A stretch of DNA of 64,000 nt from Microbacterium sp. AZCO (GCF_039614715.1 NZ_CP154857.1:1178001-1242000); one strand, 5' to 3'; positions 37,934 through 48,232 are shown, counted from the first letter of the stretch. Notes: generated by a model not told the origin, from the letters alone. Numbers and translations are program-made.

Positions 37934-38148
37934 GCGTGAACGTCTCTACTTCCGGAAATCTGGTGTCGCATGCCCGTATGGGCGGCGATAGTTTGCACGA
38001 CGGCGGGGCATTTCGCAAATGCTCGCCCGACGGGTTCGGCGTCGCGTGCATCCGTGAAACTCGCGGCGCGCCCGCGTTATTCCCGTCCGCCGGCTTCCGG
38101 GCGTGTGAGCATGGACGGACCACGGCTGGATCGGAGAGGGCGTTTCGC

Positions 38149-39195
38149 ATGGAACAGCTCAAGGTCATCGCAACCGAGGACGACGTCATCGTCCTCGCGA
38201 CCGAGTCGGGCGAGCGCTTCTCGCTCGCCATCGACGACGTGCTGCGTGCCGAGGTGCGACGCGCGCGCCGCGAGCGCGACGGCGACGAACGCTCGGCCCC
38301 CCGTCCGAGCCCGCGTGAGATCCAGGCGCACATCCGCGCAGGCCTGTCGACCGAGGAGATCGCCGCCCTCCTGGGCGCGCGTGCCGAGGACATCGCGCGC
38401 TTCGAGGGGCCCGTCCTCGCCGAGCGCGAGCACATCGTCGGTCTGGCTCTCGCCGTTCCCGTGCTGCTCGGCTCCGATCTCGACGGCGACACGCACCCGA
38501 CGTTCGGCACGGCCGTCCGCGCCAAGCTCGCCGAGGCGGGCGCCTCGGGAGAGCGCTGGACGAGCTGGAAGGAGGCGACGGGCTGGATCGTGAAGCTCGA
38601 GTTCACGGCCTCCGAGATCGACCACGACGCGCGCTGGAGCTTCGAGCCGCGCCGCTCGACCCTCTCGCCCCTTAATCCCGACGCGATCCAGCTCTCGCGG
38701 CAGGGCTCGCTTCCGGAGGGTCTCATCCCTCGCCTGCGCGCCCTCGAGACGCCGCTGGTCAAGGACGACACGCGCTTCGACAGCGGCGCCTTCGGTCCGC
38801 GTCGCCTGCCCGACCCCGAGGCCGACCTCGAGAAGCCCGAGGTGCCCGCGCCCGTCGCGCCCGCCGTGCAGCAGGCCGCGATCAAGCGCGCCGACGAGCC
38901 GAACACCACGTCGCCGGAGACGGCCGACCTCCTCGAGGCGCTGCGTCGCCGGCGGGGGCAGCGCGAGCCGCTGCCCGGCGCGGACGAGATCGCGGCCCCG
39001 CGCTCGGGCGCGCCCGTCGCGCTCTTCGACGCGCTCGAGCCCGGGTACGAGGAGACGGCCGCCCCTGAGCCGGAGCCCGGCTACACCCCCGACCGCCCGG
39101 TAGCGGCGGAGGCGTCCGGACGCCGCAAGGGGCGCACGTCGATGCCGTCGTGGGACGAGATCGTCTTCGGCGCCGGCAGCCGCGCCGACGATTAG
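38149..39195 (+). CDS. sepH: Septation protein SepH
   Basis: 348 residues. The N-terminal half is the DUF3071/SepH domain: MEQLKVIATEDDVIVLATESG, EIQAHIRAGLSTEEIAALLG near residue 62 (helix-turn-helix-like), and WSFEPRRSTLSPLN near 163. The C-terminal half is Pro/Ala/Glu-rich and disordered, ending in a conserved basic-to-acidic tail with SMPSWDEIVFG. In Streptomyces and mycobacteria SepH binds FtsZ and promotes division-ring assembly. GGAGAGGG precedes the ATG by 8-9 bases. Its stop overlaps that of the convergent phosphodiesterase gene by 4 bp. Confidence 0.88.
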   Translation: MEQLKVIATEDDVIVLATESGERFSLAIDDVLRAEVRRARRERDGDERSAPRPSPREIQAHIRAGLSTEEIAALLGARAEDIARFEGPVLAEREHIVGLALAVPVLLGSDLDGDTHPTFGTAVRAKLAEAGASGERWTSWKEATGWIVKLEFTASEIDHDARWSFEPRRSTLSPLNPDAIQLSRQGSLPEGLIPRLRALETPLVKDDTRFDSGAFGPRRLPDPEADLEKPEVPAPVAPAVQQAAIKRADEPNTTSPETADLLEALRRRRGQREPLPGADEIAAPRSGAPVALFDALEPGYEETAAPEPEPGYTPDRPVAAEASGRRKGRTSMPSWDEIVFGAGSRADD

Positions 39196-40319
39196 GCGAA
39201 AGCGCCCAGCCTGATGAGAGGCACGGTCCGCTCCTCGTCGGTGAGCGAGCCGTGCTGCCCGACCATGTTCTGCGGACCCTTGTCGCTCAGCCGGTCGTCG
39301 TAGTACGCGATGCCTGAGCGCGCCGCGACCACAACGTCGCCGATGCGCGCGCGCACCGCATCGTCCACCCGGCCGAAGAGCCCGGCGTCGATCGCCTCGT
39401 CCCGCGAGACGACCCAGGAGCGCGCGGACTCCGAGGCCCGCCAGGCGCCGAGCACGGCATCCTCCCTGCCCTCCTCCGCGTAGAGGTGCAGCATGCGGGG
39501 CTCGCCGCCGATGACGCGCACGTCGTCGACGAGACCGTCGCCCTCGGAGAGCAGGACGTGGCGGTGGCGAGGGACGTCGACGATGCCGTGGTCCGCCGTC
39601 ACGAGAGCGCCGACACCGGGCCGCAGCGCGGCCGCGAGCGACCGTGCCGCGGCATCCACCGTCTCCAGGCCTTCGGCCCACTCGTCGGACTCCCAGCCGC
39701 GCCGGTGGGCGATGCCGTCCAGCTCGGGTGCGTACAGGTAGACGAGAGAGCCGGGATGCTGCGCCGCGAGGTCGGCGGCGATGGCGGCGCCCGTGTCTGC
39801 GTTGGGGGCAGGGACGAACTCGGCGCCGCGCATCGTCGCCGTCGTGAAGCCCGAACCGACGAACTTCGGCCGCGAGACGACGAAGCACGGCCTGCCGTCG
39901 GCCGCCTCCCGCTCGAAGACGGGCTGAGCGCGCTGCCAGGTCCGCGGATCGAGTCCGTCGGTCTCCCAGCCCTTGAGCTGATTGGGCGCGTCGTCGGTGC
40001 CCGGGATCCGCACGCGGTAGCCGACGAGGCCGTGCTCGCCGGGGTCGACGCCCGTCAGAAGGGACGTGAGCGACGCGACGGTGGTCGAGGGGAAGACCGA
40101 GCGCGCGACGTCGCGACGTCCGCCCCTCTCGGCGAGGAACCGCGAGTGGCCCGTGCGGGCGCCGAGGTTGCGCGCGCCGAGCCCGTCGACCACGAACACG
40201 ATCGCGCTGGTGGCGGGGCCGAACCACTCTCCTCCCCCGCCGAGGGCCGCGAGCAGCTCGGGCACGACACGGGTGAGGCTCCGGGCGCGGGGCGGCTCCG
40301 CGGGTAGGCTGAGGGACAT
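39192..40319 (-). CDS. Alkaline-phosphatase-superfamily nucleotide pyrophosphatase/phosphodiesterase
   Basis: 375 residues of the type I phosphodiesterase/nucleotide-pyrophosphatase branch. Metal-site Asp in [13 protein letters not shown] near residue 42, nucleophile Thr in [15 protein letters not shown] near 80, LDGIAHRRG near 205 and [10 protein letters not shown] near 248 with Asp-His. No signal peptide or membrane span, so it acts in the cytosol. Substrate unknown. The frame is open far upstream; the ATG chosen ([12 protein letters not shown]) is at the family start and 75 bp from the divergent parC. Confidence 0.88.
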   Translation of the reverse strand: MSLSLPAEPPRARSLTRVVPELLAALGGGGEWFGPATSAIVFVVDGLGARNLGARTGHSRFLAERGGRRDVARSVFPSTTVASLTSLLTGVDPGEHGLVGYRVRIPGTDDAPNQLKGWETDGLDPRTWQRAQPVFEREAADGRPCFVVSRPKFVGSGFTTATMRGAEFVPAPNADTGAAIAADLAAQHPGSLVYLYAPELDGIAHRRGWESDEWAEGLETVDAAARSLAAALRPGVGALVTADHGIVDVPRHRHVLLSEGDGLVDDVRVIGGEPRMLHLYAEEGREDAVLGAWRASESARSWVVSRDEAIDAGLFGRVDDAVRARIGDVVVAARSGIAYYDDRLSDKGPQNMVGQHGSLTDEERTVPLIRLGAFA

Positions 40320-40394
40320 CCGGGCCAGTCTCGCACACCGGCGAGCAGCCCCCGCCGGCCTCCGCGCCGGCCCGTCACCCGAGGCCAGATCGTC

Positions 40395-42854
40395 ATGCCC
40401 GCTCCCCGCACCGAACCAGTTCCCGCCGATCACGGACGCATCGAAGACATCGACGTCGCGGCGGAGATGCAGGGCTCCTTCCTCGAGTACGCCTACTCCG
40501 TCATCTACTCGCGGGCCCTTCCCGACGCCCGCGACGGGCTGAAGCCCGTGCAGCGCCGCATCCTGTTCCAGATGGCCGACATGGGGCTGCGCCCCGATCG
40601 AGGGCACGTCAAGAGCGCCCGCGTCGTCGGCGAGGTGATGGGAAAGCTCCACCCCCACGGCGACGCCCCCATCTACGACGCGCTCGTCCGTCTGGCGCAG
40701 CCCTTCTCGCTGCGCGTCCCGCTCGTCGACGGTCACGGCAACTTCGGCTCGCTCGACGACGGCCCTGCCGCGCCGCGCTACACGGAGGCGCGCCTCGCAC
40801 CGCCGGCGCTCGCGCTGACCGAGAACCTCGACGAGGACGTCGTCGACTTCATCCCCAACTACGACGGCCAGTTCCAGCAGCCTTCCGTGCTGCCGGCCGC
40901 GTTCCCCAACCTGCTCGTCAACGGTGCGACGGGCATCGCCGTCGGCATGGCGACGAACATGGCTCCTCACAACCTCATCGAGGTCGTGGGCGCGGCCATC
41001 CATCTCCTCGACAATCCCGAGGCGACGGTCGAAGAGCTCATGGAGTTCGTGCCCGGCCCCGACTTCCCGTCGGGCGGCATCATCGTCGGACTCGACGGCA
41101 TCAAGGACGCCTACGCCACCGGCCGCGGCAGCTTCCGCACCCGCGCGAAGGTCGCCATCGAGTCGCTCGGGCCGCGCCGGACCGGCCTCATCGTGACCGA
41201 GCTGCCGTACCTCGTCGGGCCCGAGCGGATCATCGAGAAGATCAAGGACGCGGTCCAGTCGAAGAAGCTGCAGGGCATCTCCGACGTCACCGACCTCACC
41301 GACCGGCACAACGGGCTGCGCCTCGTCATCGGCATCAAGACGGGCTTCGACCCGCAGGCCGTGCTCGAGCACCTCTACCGGCTGACGCCGCTCGAGGACT
41401 CCTTCAGCATCAACAATGTCGCCCTCGTCGGCGGCCAGCCGAAGACGCTCGGCCTCAAGGAGCTGCTGCGCGTCTACCTCGACCACCGCCTGCAGGTCGT
41501 GACGCGCCGCAGCGAATACCGCCTGGCCCGTCGCAAAGAGCGCCTGCACCTCGTCGAGGGCCTCCTCATCGCGATCCTCGACATCGACGAGGTCATCCAG
41601 GTCATCCGCTCGTCCGACGACGGCGAGCAGGCGCGCGGGCGTCTCATGGAGGTCTTCGACCTCTCGCAGCTGCAGGCGGAGTACATCCTCGAGCTGCGGC
41701 TGCGCCGCCTGACGAAGTTCTCCCGCATCGAGCTCGAGACCGAGCGCGACGCTCTCCTCTCCGAGATCGCGGCGCTCGAGGAGCTCCTCGGCAGCGAGGT
41801 GCTCCTGCGCGCCCAGGTCGCCCGTGAGCTCGATGCCGCGGCCGAGACCTACGGCACGCCGCGGCGCACCCTGCTCCTCAACGGCGGTCCCGTCGCGCCG
41901 CGCTCGCGCGCCGCCGCGTCGGCGCCCGACCTGCAGATCGCCGACGCACCGTGCCGCGTGTACCTCTCCGCGACGGGTCGCATGGTGCGCGCCGAGCTGA
42001 CGCCCGAAGCGCCCAACGGCGGCATCGTGACGCCGTCGCGGCGCTCGAAGCACGACGCGATCCTCTCCGCCGTCGACGCCACCACCCGGGGCGATCTCGG
42101 CGCCGTCACGTCGACGGGGCGGCTCGTGCGCTTCACGCCCGTCGACCTGCCGTCGGTGCCGGGCAACTCCGTGCAGCTCGCGGCCGGGACACGAGCCGAC
42201 CAGTACCTCGGCCTCGGCGCGGGTGAGCACGTCGTCGGCCTCGTGCCGCTCGTCGACGCGCCCCCCATCGCGCTCGGCACGCTGCAGGGCATCGTCAAGC
42301 GTGTGTCGGCGACGGAGCTCGGCAGCAAGCACGACCTCGAGATCATCGCCCTCAAGGACGGTGACCGCGTCGTGGGCGCAGCGCCCGCGACCGACGGCGC
42401 CGAGCTCGTCTTCGTCGTCTCCGACGCGCAGCTGCTGCGCTTCGACGCCGACTCGGTGCGGCCGCAGGGCCGCTCGGCCGGTGGGATGGCGGGCGTGCGC
42501 GTCGCGCCGGGCGAGCGGGTCGTCTACTTCGGCGTCGTCGGCGCGTCGGCGTTCGACGCGGTCGTCGTGACGGTCGCCGGCAGCACGCAGGCGATCGCCG
42601 GAGCCGATGCAGGGTCGGCGAAGGTGTCCGACTTCACGGAGTTCCCCGCGAAGGGCCGGGCGACCGGAGGCGTGCGCGCACAGCGCTTCCTCAAGGGCGA
42701 AGACACCCTCACCCTCGCGTGGGTCGGCAGCGATCCTCGCGCCGTCGGCCCGGACGGTGCGACCCGCACCCTCCCGCCGTCGGGAGCGAAGCGGGATGCC
42801 TCGGGAGCGCCCCTCGACGGCGTCGTGGGCGCCGTCGGCACCGCCATCCGCTGA
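40395..42854 (+). CDS. parC: DNA topoisomerase IV subunit A (GyrA/ParC family)
   Basis: 819-residue type IIA topoisomerase A subunit. The breakage-reunion domain starts [21 protein letters not shown]; the catalytic Tyr is in APRYTEARL near residue 130, after [18 protein letters not shown] (the quinolone-resistance region). A coiled-coil gate follows ([15 protein letters not shown] near 435), and the C-terminal beta-propeller has the repeated GGxxGxxV/I patterns. It relaxes and decatenates DNA together with the B subunit encoded convergently next door at 42901-44970. A separate gyrase is expected elsewhere. Confidence 0.93.
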   Translation: MPAPRTEPVPADHGRIEDIDVAAEMQGSFLEYAYSVIYSRALPDARDGLKPVQRRILFQMADMGLRPDRGHVKSARVVGEVMGKLHPHGDAPIYDALVRLAQPFSLRVPLVDGHGNFGSLDDGPAAPRYTEARLAPPALALTENLDEDVVDFIPNYDGQFQQPSVLPAAFPNLLVNGATGIAVGMATNMAPHNLIEVVGAAIHLLDNPEATVEELMEFVPGPDFPSGGIIVGLDGIKDAYATGRGSFRTRAKVAIESLGPRRTGLIVTELPYLVGPERIIEKIKDAVQSKKLQGISDVTDLTDRHNGLRLVIGIKTGFDPQAVLEHLYRLTPLEDSFSINNVALVGGQPKTLGLKELLRVYLDHRLQVVTRRSEYRLARRKERLHLVEGLLIAILDIDEVIQVIRSSDDGEQARGRLMEVFDLSQLQAEYILELRLRRLTKFSRIELETERDALLSEIAALEELLGSEVLLRAQVARELDAAAETYGTPRRTLLLNGGPVAPRSRAAASAPDLQIADAPCRVYLSATGRMVRAELTPEAPNGGIVTPSRRSKHDAILSAVDATTRGDLGAVTSTGRLVRFTPVDLPSVPGNSVQLAAGTRADQYLGLGAGEHVVGLVPLVDAPPIALGTLQGIVKRVSATELGSKHDLEIIALKDGDRVVGAAPATDGAELVFVVSDAQLLRFDADSVRPQGRSAGGMAGVRVAPGERVVYFGVVGASAFDAVVVTVAGSTQAIAGADAGSAKVSDFTEFPAKGRATGGVRAQRFLKGEDTLTLAWVGSDPRAVGPDGATRTLPPSGAKRDASGAPLDGVVGAVGTAIR

Positions 42855-42878
42855 GGCGAGGCGGGCAGACTCCGCCCC

Positions 42879-42901
42879 GGTCCCCGAGCCTGTCGAGGGG
42901 C
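42879..42901. repeat. REP-like GC element between parC and parE
   Basis: GGTCCCCGAGCCTGTCGAGG (with GGC after it) is a close variant of the GAGCCTGTCGAAGGG element scattered between genes in many actinobacteria and proteobacteria. It fills the gap between two convergent stops; a weak GGCGG/CCGCC hairpin precedes it at 42860-42876. Confidence 0.5.
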
Positions 42902-44970
42902 TACGCGTCGATCGACTCGCGCGACAGCCGGTCGCTCGAACTGACGATGAACTCGCGGCGCGGCGCGACCTCGTTGCCCATCAGCAGCTCGAACACCGTC
43001 GTCGCGGCCTCGGCATCCTCGAGCCGCACGCGGCGCAGCGTGCGGCCGTTGCGGTCCATCGTGGTGGTCGCCAGCTGCTCGGCATCCATCTCGCCGAGGC
43101 CCTTGTAGCGCTGCACGGGCTCCTGCCAGCGCTTGCCCGACTTGCCGAGCTTCGTGAGCAGCCCGTGGAGCTCCTGCTCGCTGTAGGTGTAGATTGTCTC
43201 GTTGGGCTTGGAGCCCGGGTTCATGACGACGACGCGGTGCAGCGGCGGCACGGCGGCGAAGACACGGCCCTCCTCGATGAGCGGGCGCATGTAGCGGAAG
43301 AACAGTGTCAGTAGCAGCGTGCGGATGTGCGCGCCGTCGACGTCGGCGTCGCTCATCAGGATGACCTTGCCGTAGCGCGCCGCGTCGATGTCGAACGAGC
43401 GGCCTGAGCCGGCGCCGATGACCTGGATGATCGACGCGCACTCGGCGTTGCCGAGCATGTCGCTGATCGACGCCTTCTGGACGTTGAGGATCTTGCCGCG
43501 GATCGGCAGCAGCGCCTGGTACTCGCTGTTGCGGGCGTGCTTCGCCGTGCCGAGTGCCGAGTCGCCCTCGACGATGAAGAGCTCCGACTGGGCCACGTCG
43601 TTCGTGCGGCAGTCGGCGAGCTTCGCGGGCAGCGACGACGACTCCAGCGCGTTCTTGCGGCGCTGCGTCTCTTTGTGCGTGCGCGCCGAGATGCGCGCCT
43701 TCATCTCGGAGACGATCTTGTCGAGGAGGAGCGCCGTCTGGTTCTTGTCGTCGCGCTTGGTCGACGTGAAGCGCGCGGTGAGCTCGCGGGTCACGACGTT
43801 GGCGACGATCTGGCGCACCGCGGGCGTGCCGAGCACTTCCTTCGTCTGCCCCTCGAACTGCGGCTCGGGGAGGCGGACGGTGAGGACCGTCGTGAGCCCC
43901 GCCAGGATGTCGTCCTTCTCGAGCTTGTCGTTGCCCACCTTCAGGCGGCGGGCGTTCTGCTCGACCTGCGACCGGAGCACCTTCATGAGACCGAGCTCGA
44001 AGCCCTGCTGGTGCGTGCCGCCCTTCGGCGTGGAGATGATGTTGACGAAGGAGCGCCCGACGGTCTCGTAGCCGGTCCCCCAGCGCACAGCGATGTCGAC
44101 CTCGCACTCGCGCTGCACCTCGGTGGGCACCATGGCGCCGGACGGCTGGAGCACGGGCACGGTCTCGGTGAAGGTGCCGGAGCCCGTGAGCCGCCACGTG
44201 TCGGTGATCGCCGCGTCGGGGGCGAGGAAGTCGGCGAACTCCGAGATGCCGCCGTCGAAGCGGAAGCTCGTTTCGTTGACGCCGCCTTCGCGCTGGTCGC
44301 TGATGACGATCTCGAGGCCCGGTACGAGGAACGCCGTCTGACGCGCGCGCTGCTCGAGCTCCTCGAGGTTGAAGGTGGCGTCCTTCGTGAAGATCTGGCG
44401 GTCGGCCCAGTAGCGGATGCGGGTTCCCGTGACGCCCTTCGCGGCTCGACCGGCGACGCGCAGCTCCGAGCTCTTCTCGAACGGCGAGAAGGGGGCGTCG
44501 GGAGTGCCGCCGGCGAAAGTGCCCGGCTCGCCGCGGTGGAACGACATCGCCCACGTCTTGCCGCCTCGATCGACCTCGACATCGAGGCGCTCGGAGAGGG
44601 CGTTGACGACCGACGCGCCCACTCCGTGCAGGCCGCCCGACGCGGCGTACGACCCTCCGCCGAACTTGCCGCCGGCGTGGAGCTTCGTGAAGACGACCTC
44701 GACGCCGGAGAGTCCGGTGCGGGGCTCGATGTCGACGGGGATGCCGCGGGCCCGGTCGCGCACCTCGACGCTGCCGTCGGGGTGCAGGACGATGTCGATC
44801 CGCGTGCCGTGACCGGCGAGGGCCTCGTCGACGGAGTTGTCGATGATCTCCCACAGGCAGTGCATGAGGCCGCGCGAGTCGGTGGAGCCGATGTACATGC
44901 CGGGGCGCTTGCGGACCGCCTCGAGACCCTCCAGAACCTGCAGATGATGGGCGGAATACTCGGAGGTCAC
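42901..44970 (-). CDS. parE: DNA topoisomerase IV subunit B (GyrB/ParE family)
   Basis: 689-residue ATPase subunit of topoisomerase IV. The GHKL ATP site has [15 protein letters not shown] near residue 40 and [15 protein letters not shown] near 103; the TOPRIM domain has [16 protein letters not shown] near 450 and the metal site [17 protein letters not shown] near 520; the C-terminus ends with the usual [14 protein letters not shown] segment. The start used is a GTG giving [11 protein letters not shown], the family N-terminus; a TTG nine bases upstream is possible. Convergent with parC. Confidence 0.93.
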   Translation of the reverse strand: MTSEYSAHHLQVLEGLEAVRKRPGMYIGSTDSRGLMHCLWEIIDNSVDEALAGHGTRIDIVLHPDGSVEVRDRARGIPVDIEPRTGLSGVEVVFTKLHAGGKFGGGSYAASGGLHGVGASVVNALSERLDVEVDRGGKTWAMSFHRGEPGTFAGGTPDAPFSPFEKSSELRVAGRAAKGVTGTRIRYWADRQIFTKDATFNLEELEQRARQTAFLVPGLEIVISDQREGGVNETSFRFDGGISEFADFLAPDAAITDTWRLTGSGTFTETVPVLQPSGAMVPTEVQRECEVDIAVRWGTGYETVGRSFVNIISTPKGGTHQQGFELGLMKVLRSQVEQNARRLKVGNDKLEKDDILAGLTTVLTVRLPEPQFEGQTKEVLGTPAVRQIVANVVTRELTARFTSTKRDDKNQTALLLDKIVSEMKARISARTHKETQRRKNALESSSLPAKLADCRTNDVAQSELFIVEGDSALGTAKHARNSEYQALLPIRGKILNVQKASISDMLGNAECASIIQVIGAGSGRSFDIDAARYGKVILMSDADVDGAHIRTLLLTLFFRYMRPLIEEGRVFAAVPPLHRVVVMNPGSKPNETIYTYSEQELHGLLTKLGKSGKRWQEPVQRYKGLGEMDAEQLATTTMDRNGRTLRRVRLEDAEAATTVFELLMGNEVAPRREFIVSSSDRLSRESIDA

Positions 44971-45149
44971 AATCGTCAAGGGTATCCGCGGGCGCCGACA
45001 TCCCCGCGCACACACACGGGCGCCCCGACACCCCGTACGCGCACAGCGAAATGTGACCCGTTCGCGGCATTCTCGAAACAAACGCGTGGTTGTATGTCAT
45101 GACCCGCAGAAGCGATGCACCAAGACACGCAGCACGAGGAGGCACCGAG

Positions 45150-45368
45150 ATGAACACGCTATCGACACCCACCGAGCCCGGCACCGTCCTCGAATACCGC
45201 CTGTCCGCGATGGACCGCTGCGACTCGTGCGGTGCGCAGGCCTACATCGCCGCTGAAGTGAACGGCAGCGAGCTGCTCTTCTGCGCGCACCACGGACGCA
45301 AGTACGAGGAGAAGCTGCGTGCCGTCGCCACCTCGTGGCACGACGAGACGGCCCGACTCAGCGAGTAG
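45150..45368 (+). CDS. Small zinc-ribbon-like protein (DUF7455 type)
   Basis: 72 residues. MDRCDSCGAQAYIAAEVN near residue 20 and LLFCAHHGRKYEEKL near 43 supply Cys, Cys, Cys and His-His for one zinc, a pattern seen in small actinobacterial proteins found near sigA and parE. GAGGAGG stands 8 bases before the ATG; an upstream in-frame start would add 20 residues without support. Function unknown. It is divergent from parE and convergent with the alanine-racemase-like pair, with 3 bp to the latter. Confidence 0.8.
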   Translation: MNTLSTPTEPGTVLEYRLSAMDRCDSCGAQAYIAAEVNGSELLFCAHHGRKYEEKLRAVATSWHDETARLSE

Positions 45369-45371
45369 TCC

Positions 45372-46403
45372 TCACCGACCGCGGTACACCCGCGGGATGC
45401 CGGGAGCCACGCGCAGCGCGATCTCCTCGCCGATCGTCCCGATCCGCTCGGCTGCGTCCGTCGCGCTGACGGGCGCGCCCGCTCCGAAGATCAGCACCTC
45501 ATCACCGGGCTGGGCCGTCTCCCACGCCTCGACGACGCTATCGTCGACCCCGATGCTGCGCAGGGCGCGGGGGCCCTCGACCGTGCCGACGTCGATCCTT
45601 CCCGCGAGCGTCGACGGGAGTCCGTCGAGGCTTCCGGCATCCACGGACACGGTCTCATCCCCCGCCGTCGACACGCGCGCGACGAGCGCGGAGATGGGGT
45701 GGATGCCGAGCTCCGCCTCGCCCGGACCACCCGCGGGGCGGATCCCGTACGCGAAGGCGCCGATGCGCACGAGGTCGTACCGGAACTCCGGCCGGGCGAA
45801 TCCGGCTGCCGAGGCGGCCAGGTGCAGCAGCCGAGGCTGGAGGCCGGCATCCCGAGCCTGCTGCACCGCGGTGTCGAAGGCGGCGCGCGCGAGATCGTCC
45901 TCGGCGTCGGATGCTTCGGCGATGTGGCTCCAGATGCCCACTACCTCGATCGACCCGGCGCGCTCGAGCTCGGCGGCGCGTGCCACGAATCCGGCCCACT
46001 CCTCCGGGCGCACCCCGTTGCGGTGAAGGCCCGTGTCGATCTTCAGGTGCACGCGGGCGAGTCCGGTCGACGCCGCGAGGTCCTCGAGCAGCGCTTCATC
46101 CCCCACTCCCACGTCGAGGCCGGCATCGACCGCTGCCTGTGCCTCGTCCGCGGTCGCGACGATCCACACGAAGATTCCGGCGTCCTCGCCGACGGCGGCG
46201 CGGACCGCGGTGCCCGTTCGCACGTCGAAAGCGCCGAACCAGTGCACGCCTTCGTCGCGTGCGCGCGTCACGATCGCGTCGAGGCCGTGCCCGTAGGCGT
46301 CGTCCTTCACGACGAGCATGTGCGCGGCGGGCGATACGCGGTCTCTGATCACAGCGAGGTTCTGGGCGAAGGCGTCGAGGTCGACGCGGAGCTCGGCCGT
46401 CAC
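45372..46403 (-). CDS. Alanine-racemase-like protein with intact PLP barrel, catalytic Tyr lost
   Basis: 343 residues. The PLP barrel is intact: Lys33 in MLVVKDDAYGHG, LKIDTGLHRNG near 130, WSHIAEASD near 158, HLAASAAG near 194 and VRIGAFAYGI near 212. In the C-terminal beta-domain the usual VSYG loop, whose Tyr is the second catalytic base, is SVDAG (252-256), and the GYADG and MDQ motifs are missing, although the final EIALRVAPGIPRVYRG is kept. In alanine racemase that Tyr is supplied across the dimer interface. The gene just upstream encodes a protein with the opposite defect. Start GTG overlaps the stop of that gene (GTGA). See findings. Confidence 0.85.
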   Translation of the reverse strand: MTAELRVDLDAFAQNLAVIRDRVSPAAHMLVVKDDAYGHGLDAIVTRARDEGVHWFGAFDVRTGTAVRAAVGEDAGIFVWIVATADEAQAAVDAGLDVGVGDEALLEDLAASTGLARVHLKIDTGLHRNGVRPEEWAGFVARAAELERAGSIEVVGIWSHIAEASDAEDDLARAAFDTAVQQARDAGLQPRLLHLAASAAGFARPEFRYDLVRIGAFAYGIRPAGGPGEAELGIHPISALVARVSTAGDETVSVDAGSLDGLPSTLAGRIDVGTVEGPRALRSIGVDDSVVEAWETAQPGDEVLIFGAGAPVSATDAAERIGTIGEEIALRVAPGIPRVYRGR

Positions 46404-47122
46404 GACACGTGCTCGCGTTGCGCTCGGGCGCCCACCGCTGTCACGAGCTCGGGCGCCGTCATGCCGGTGTGCTCCGTCCAGACCGCGAGGTCGGGGTCGT
46501 CGACGTGCGCGCCGAAGAACACCGCCTCATCGCCGCGGACGACCTCGGCATCTCCGATGTCGACGACGCAGGCATCCATGGCGACCCGCCCCACGATGCC
46601 GTGACGGCGTGCGCCGATGCGGACGCGCGCGTGGTCGCCGAGCGAGCGGACGATGCCCTGCGCATAGCCGCCGGTGACGAGTGCGATGCGCGTGTCGGCC
46701 CGGGCGCGGTGGCTGAAGCCGTACGAGACGCCCTCCCCCGCGCGCAGCGCCTTGACGAGCAGCACGGAGCCCGCGAGCCGCATGACGGGCGTGCCGGCGG
46801 TGCCCGGCAGGCCGAAAAGCGCCGACGAGTCGAGCGTCGAGTCTCCCGACGCCTCCACCGCCACGCCAGGAAGCTCGTCGCTCAGCCCGTCGCGCACCGA
46901 ACGGTCCACGACGAAGCCGTCGACGCCCGCCTCCACGAGGGTGCGGGCGATCTCCCGCACGCCGTGTCCCCACGCATCGTGCCGCAGGTCCGCGATCGCG
47001 TACTCCCCGCCCGTCATGAGCAGCAGCGCCTCGACGTTCGCGCGGAGGATGCGGTGGTCGATGCGGGCGACGGGTGCGCTGCGCCGGGGCGCGGCACCCG
47101 GCATCCGATCCCCCGAAGTCAC
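46400..47122 (-). CDS. Alanine-racemase-like protein with intact C-terminal domain, barrel shortened and Lys lost
   Basis: 240 residues, far below the usual 360-380. The first 95 are a shortened barrel: LRHDAWGHG at 46-54 aligns with the PLP motif but has Arg47 in place of Lys, and the later barrel motifs are gone. The last 130 keep the full racemase beta-domain: GEGVSYGFSHRA (Tyr134), TGGYAQGIVRSL and VGRVAMDACVVD. It complements the next gene, which has the barrel but lacks the Tyr loop, and is coupled to it by a GTGA overlap. Start: a GTG 7 bases after a TANNNT element (leaderless); an ATG at 47104 with GGGGGA upstream is the alternative. Confidence 0.75.
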   Translation of the reverse strand: MTSGDRMPGAAPRRSAPVARIDHRILRANVEALLLMTGGEYAIADLRHDAWGHGVREIARTLVEAGVDGFVVDRSVRDGLSDELPGVAVEASGDSTLDSSALFGLPGTAGTPVMRLAGSVLLVKALRAGEGVSYGFSHRARADTRIALVTGGYAQGIVRSLGDHARVRIGARRHGIVGRVAMDACVVDIGDAEVVRGDEAVFFGAHVDDPDLAVWTEHTGMTAPELVTAVGARAQREHVS

Positions 47123-47128
47123 GCCGTC

Positions 47129-47135
47129 TAGACTA
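47129..47135. promoter_or_regulatory. Overlapping divergent -10 elements
   Basis: TAGACT on the plus strand (47129-47134) and TAGTCT on the minus strand (47130-47135) share five bases. The minus one ends 7 bases before the GTG of the racemase-like gene; the plus one would serve the ATP-grasp gene starting at 47169. The two promoters would exclude one another. Confidence 0.4.
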
Positions 47136-47168
47136 TCGGGGTCCCCCTCACCCGACCCTGGAGAGCTC

Positions 47169-48191
47169 ATGCCTCGGAAGGGCCTCGGCCTCGCGCCGCG
47201 CCTTCGCTACCTCGCCGGACGCGCACGTCGCATCGACGTCGGATCGGTGCTCGAACGCGCCTCCGAGGCGTCGGAGGAGCACGGCAAGTGGCGTCCCGCG
47301 ATCGTCGTCGACATGCTCTGGCAGGCGGGCGTCCGCAACGTGGGGTTCCAGGACTACATCGATTACGACTTCGCGATCCTCAACGCGCGCGAGCGGGCGA
47401 CGTATATGACGCATCCGGTCTCGAACCAGCTGTCGCAGAAGTACGACCACCCGGATTTCCGCGGGCTCTTCCAGGACAAGATCGAGTTCGACAAGGCGTT
47501 CAGCGAGCACCTGCACCGCGAGTGGATGGTGGTCGAGGAGGGCAACGCCGACGCCGTGCGCGCGTTCGCCGAGCGCCTCGGCACGATCGTCACGAAGGAG
47601 CCCGTCGGTCAGGCCGGTACGGGCGTCCACCGGTATCACGCGGCCGAGATCGAGGATTGGGATGCCTTCCACCGCGGCCTGCTCGAGCGCGGCGAGCTCC
47701 TCATCGAGGAGGTCATCCAGCAGCACCCCGACCTCGCCGCCGTCTGCCCCGGCACCGTCAACACGACGCGCGTGACGGCCTTCTTCGACGGCTCGACGAC
47801 GCACATCCTCGCCATCGCGCAGAAGTTCGGGCGAGGCGCCGTGAGCGACCAGATGACCTACGGCGGCTTCTACACGATGCTCGACGACTCTGGCCGCGCT
47901 CTCGGCAAGGGCTACGACTCGCATGGGCACATCCACGAGTTCCACCCCGAGTCGCGCGTGCGCATCCCCGACTTCCAGCTGCCGCTCATGGACGAGGTCG
48001 TCGCGTTCGTCGACCGCGTCGCCCGGGTCGTGCCGCAGGTGCAGTACGTCGGCTGGGACATCGTCGTGACCCCGACGGGGCCGGTGCTGGTCGAGGGCAA
48101 CTGGGCCGCCGGCGTCTACGAGAACAAGCCGACGGCGACCGGCATCCGCACGGGCCACAAGCCGCGCTATCAGGCCGCGATCGGCTTCTGA
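47169..48191 (+). CDS. ATP-grasp protein (sugar-transfer-associated type)
   Basis: 340 residues. The middle shows an ATP-grasp fold: TIVTKEPVGQAGTGVHRYH near residue 135 (first ATP lysine and glycine loop), LLIEEVIQQHP near 178, NTTRVTAFFDG near 197, and VGWDIVVTPTGPVLVEGN near 297 with the Glu/Asn metal ligands. This matches the sugar-transfer-associated ATP-grasp family often found with polysaccharide genes. Such enzymes form amide or similar bonds by acyl-phosphate. Here no glycosyltransferase is near; instead it is divergent from the racemase-like pair and convergent with a CofE-like ligase. GGAGAG precedes the ATG by 4 bases. Confidence 0.75.
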   Translation: MPRKGLGLAPRLRYLAGRARRIDVGSVLERASEASEEHGKWRPAIVVDMLWQAGVRNVGFQDYIDYDFAILNARERATYMTHPVSNQLSQKYDHPDFRGLFQDKIEFDKAFSEHLHREWMVVEEGNADAVRAFAERLGTIVTKEPVGQAGTGVHRYHAAEIEDWDAFHRGLLERGELLIEEVIQQHPDLAAVCPGTVNTTRVTAFFDGSTTHILAIAQKFGRGAVSDQMTYGGFYTMLDDSGRALGKGYDSHGHIHEFHPESRVRIPDFQLPLMDEVVAFVDRVARVVPQVQYVGWDIVVTPTGPVLVEGNWAAGVYENKPTATGIRTGHKPRYQAAIGF

Positions 48192-48232
48192 CCCGCCCCC
48201 GCCCGGTCGATCGGCTCGCAGCTCCACGCAGA

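Noticed and set aside
39192..42332. 1046-codon open frame antisense to parC
   Set aside because: Only the 3' part (39192-40319) encodes a real protein; the rest mirrors parC and has no family features.
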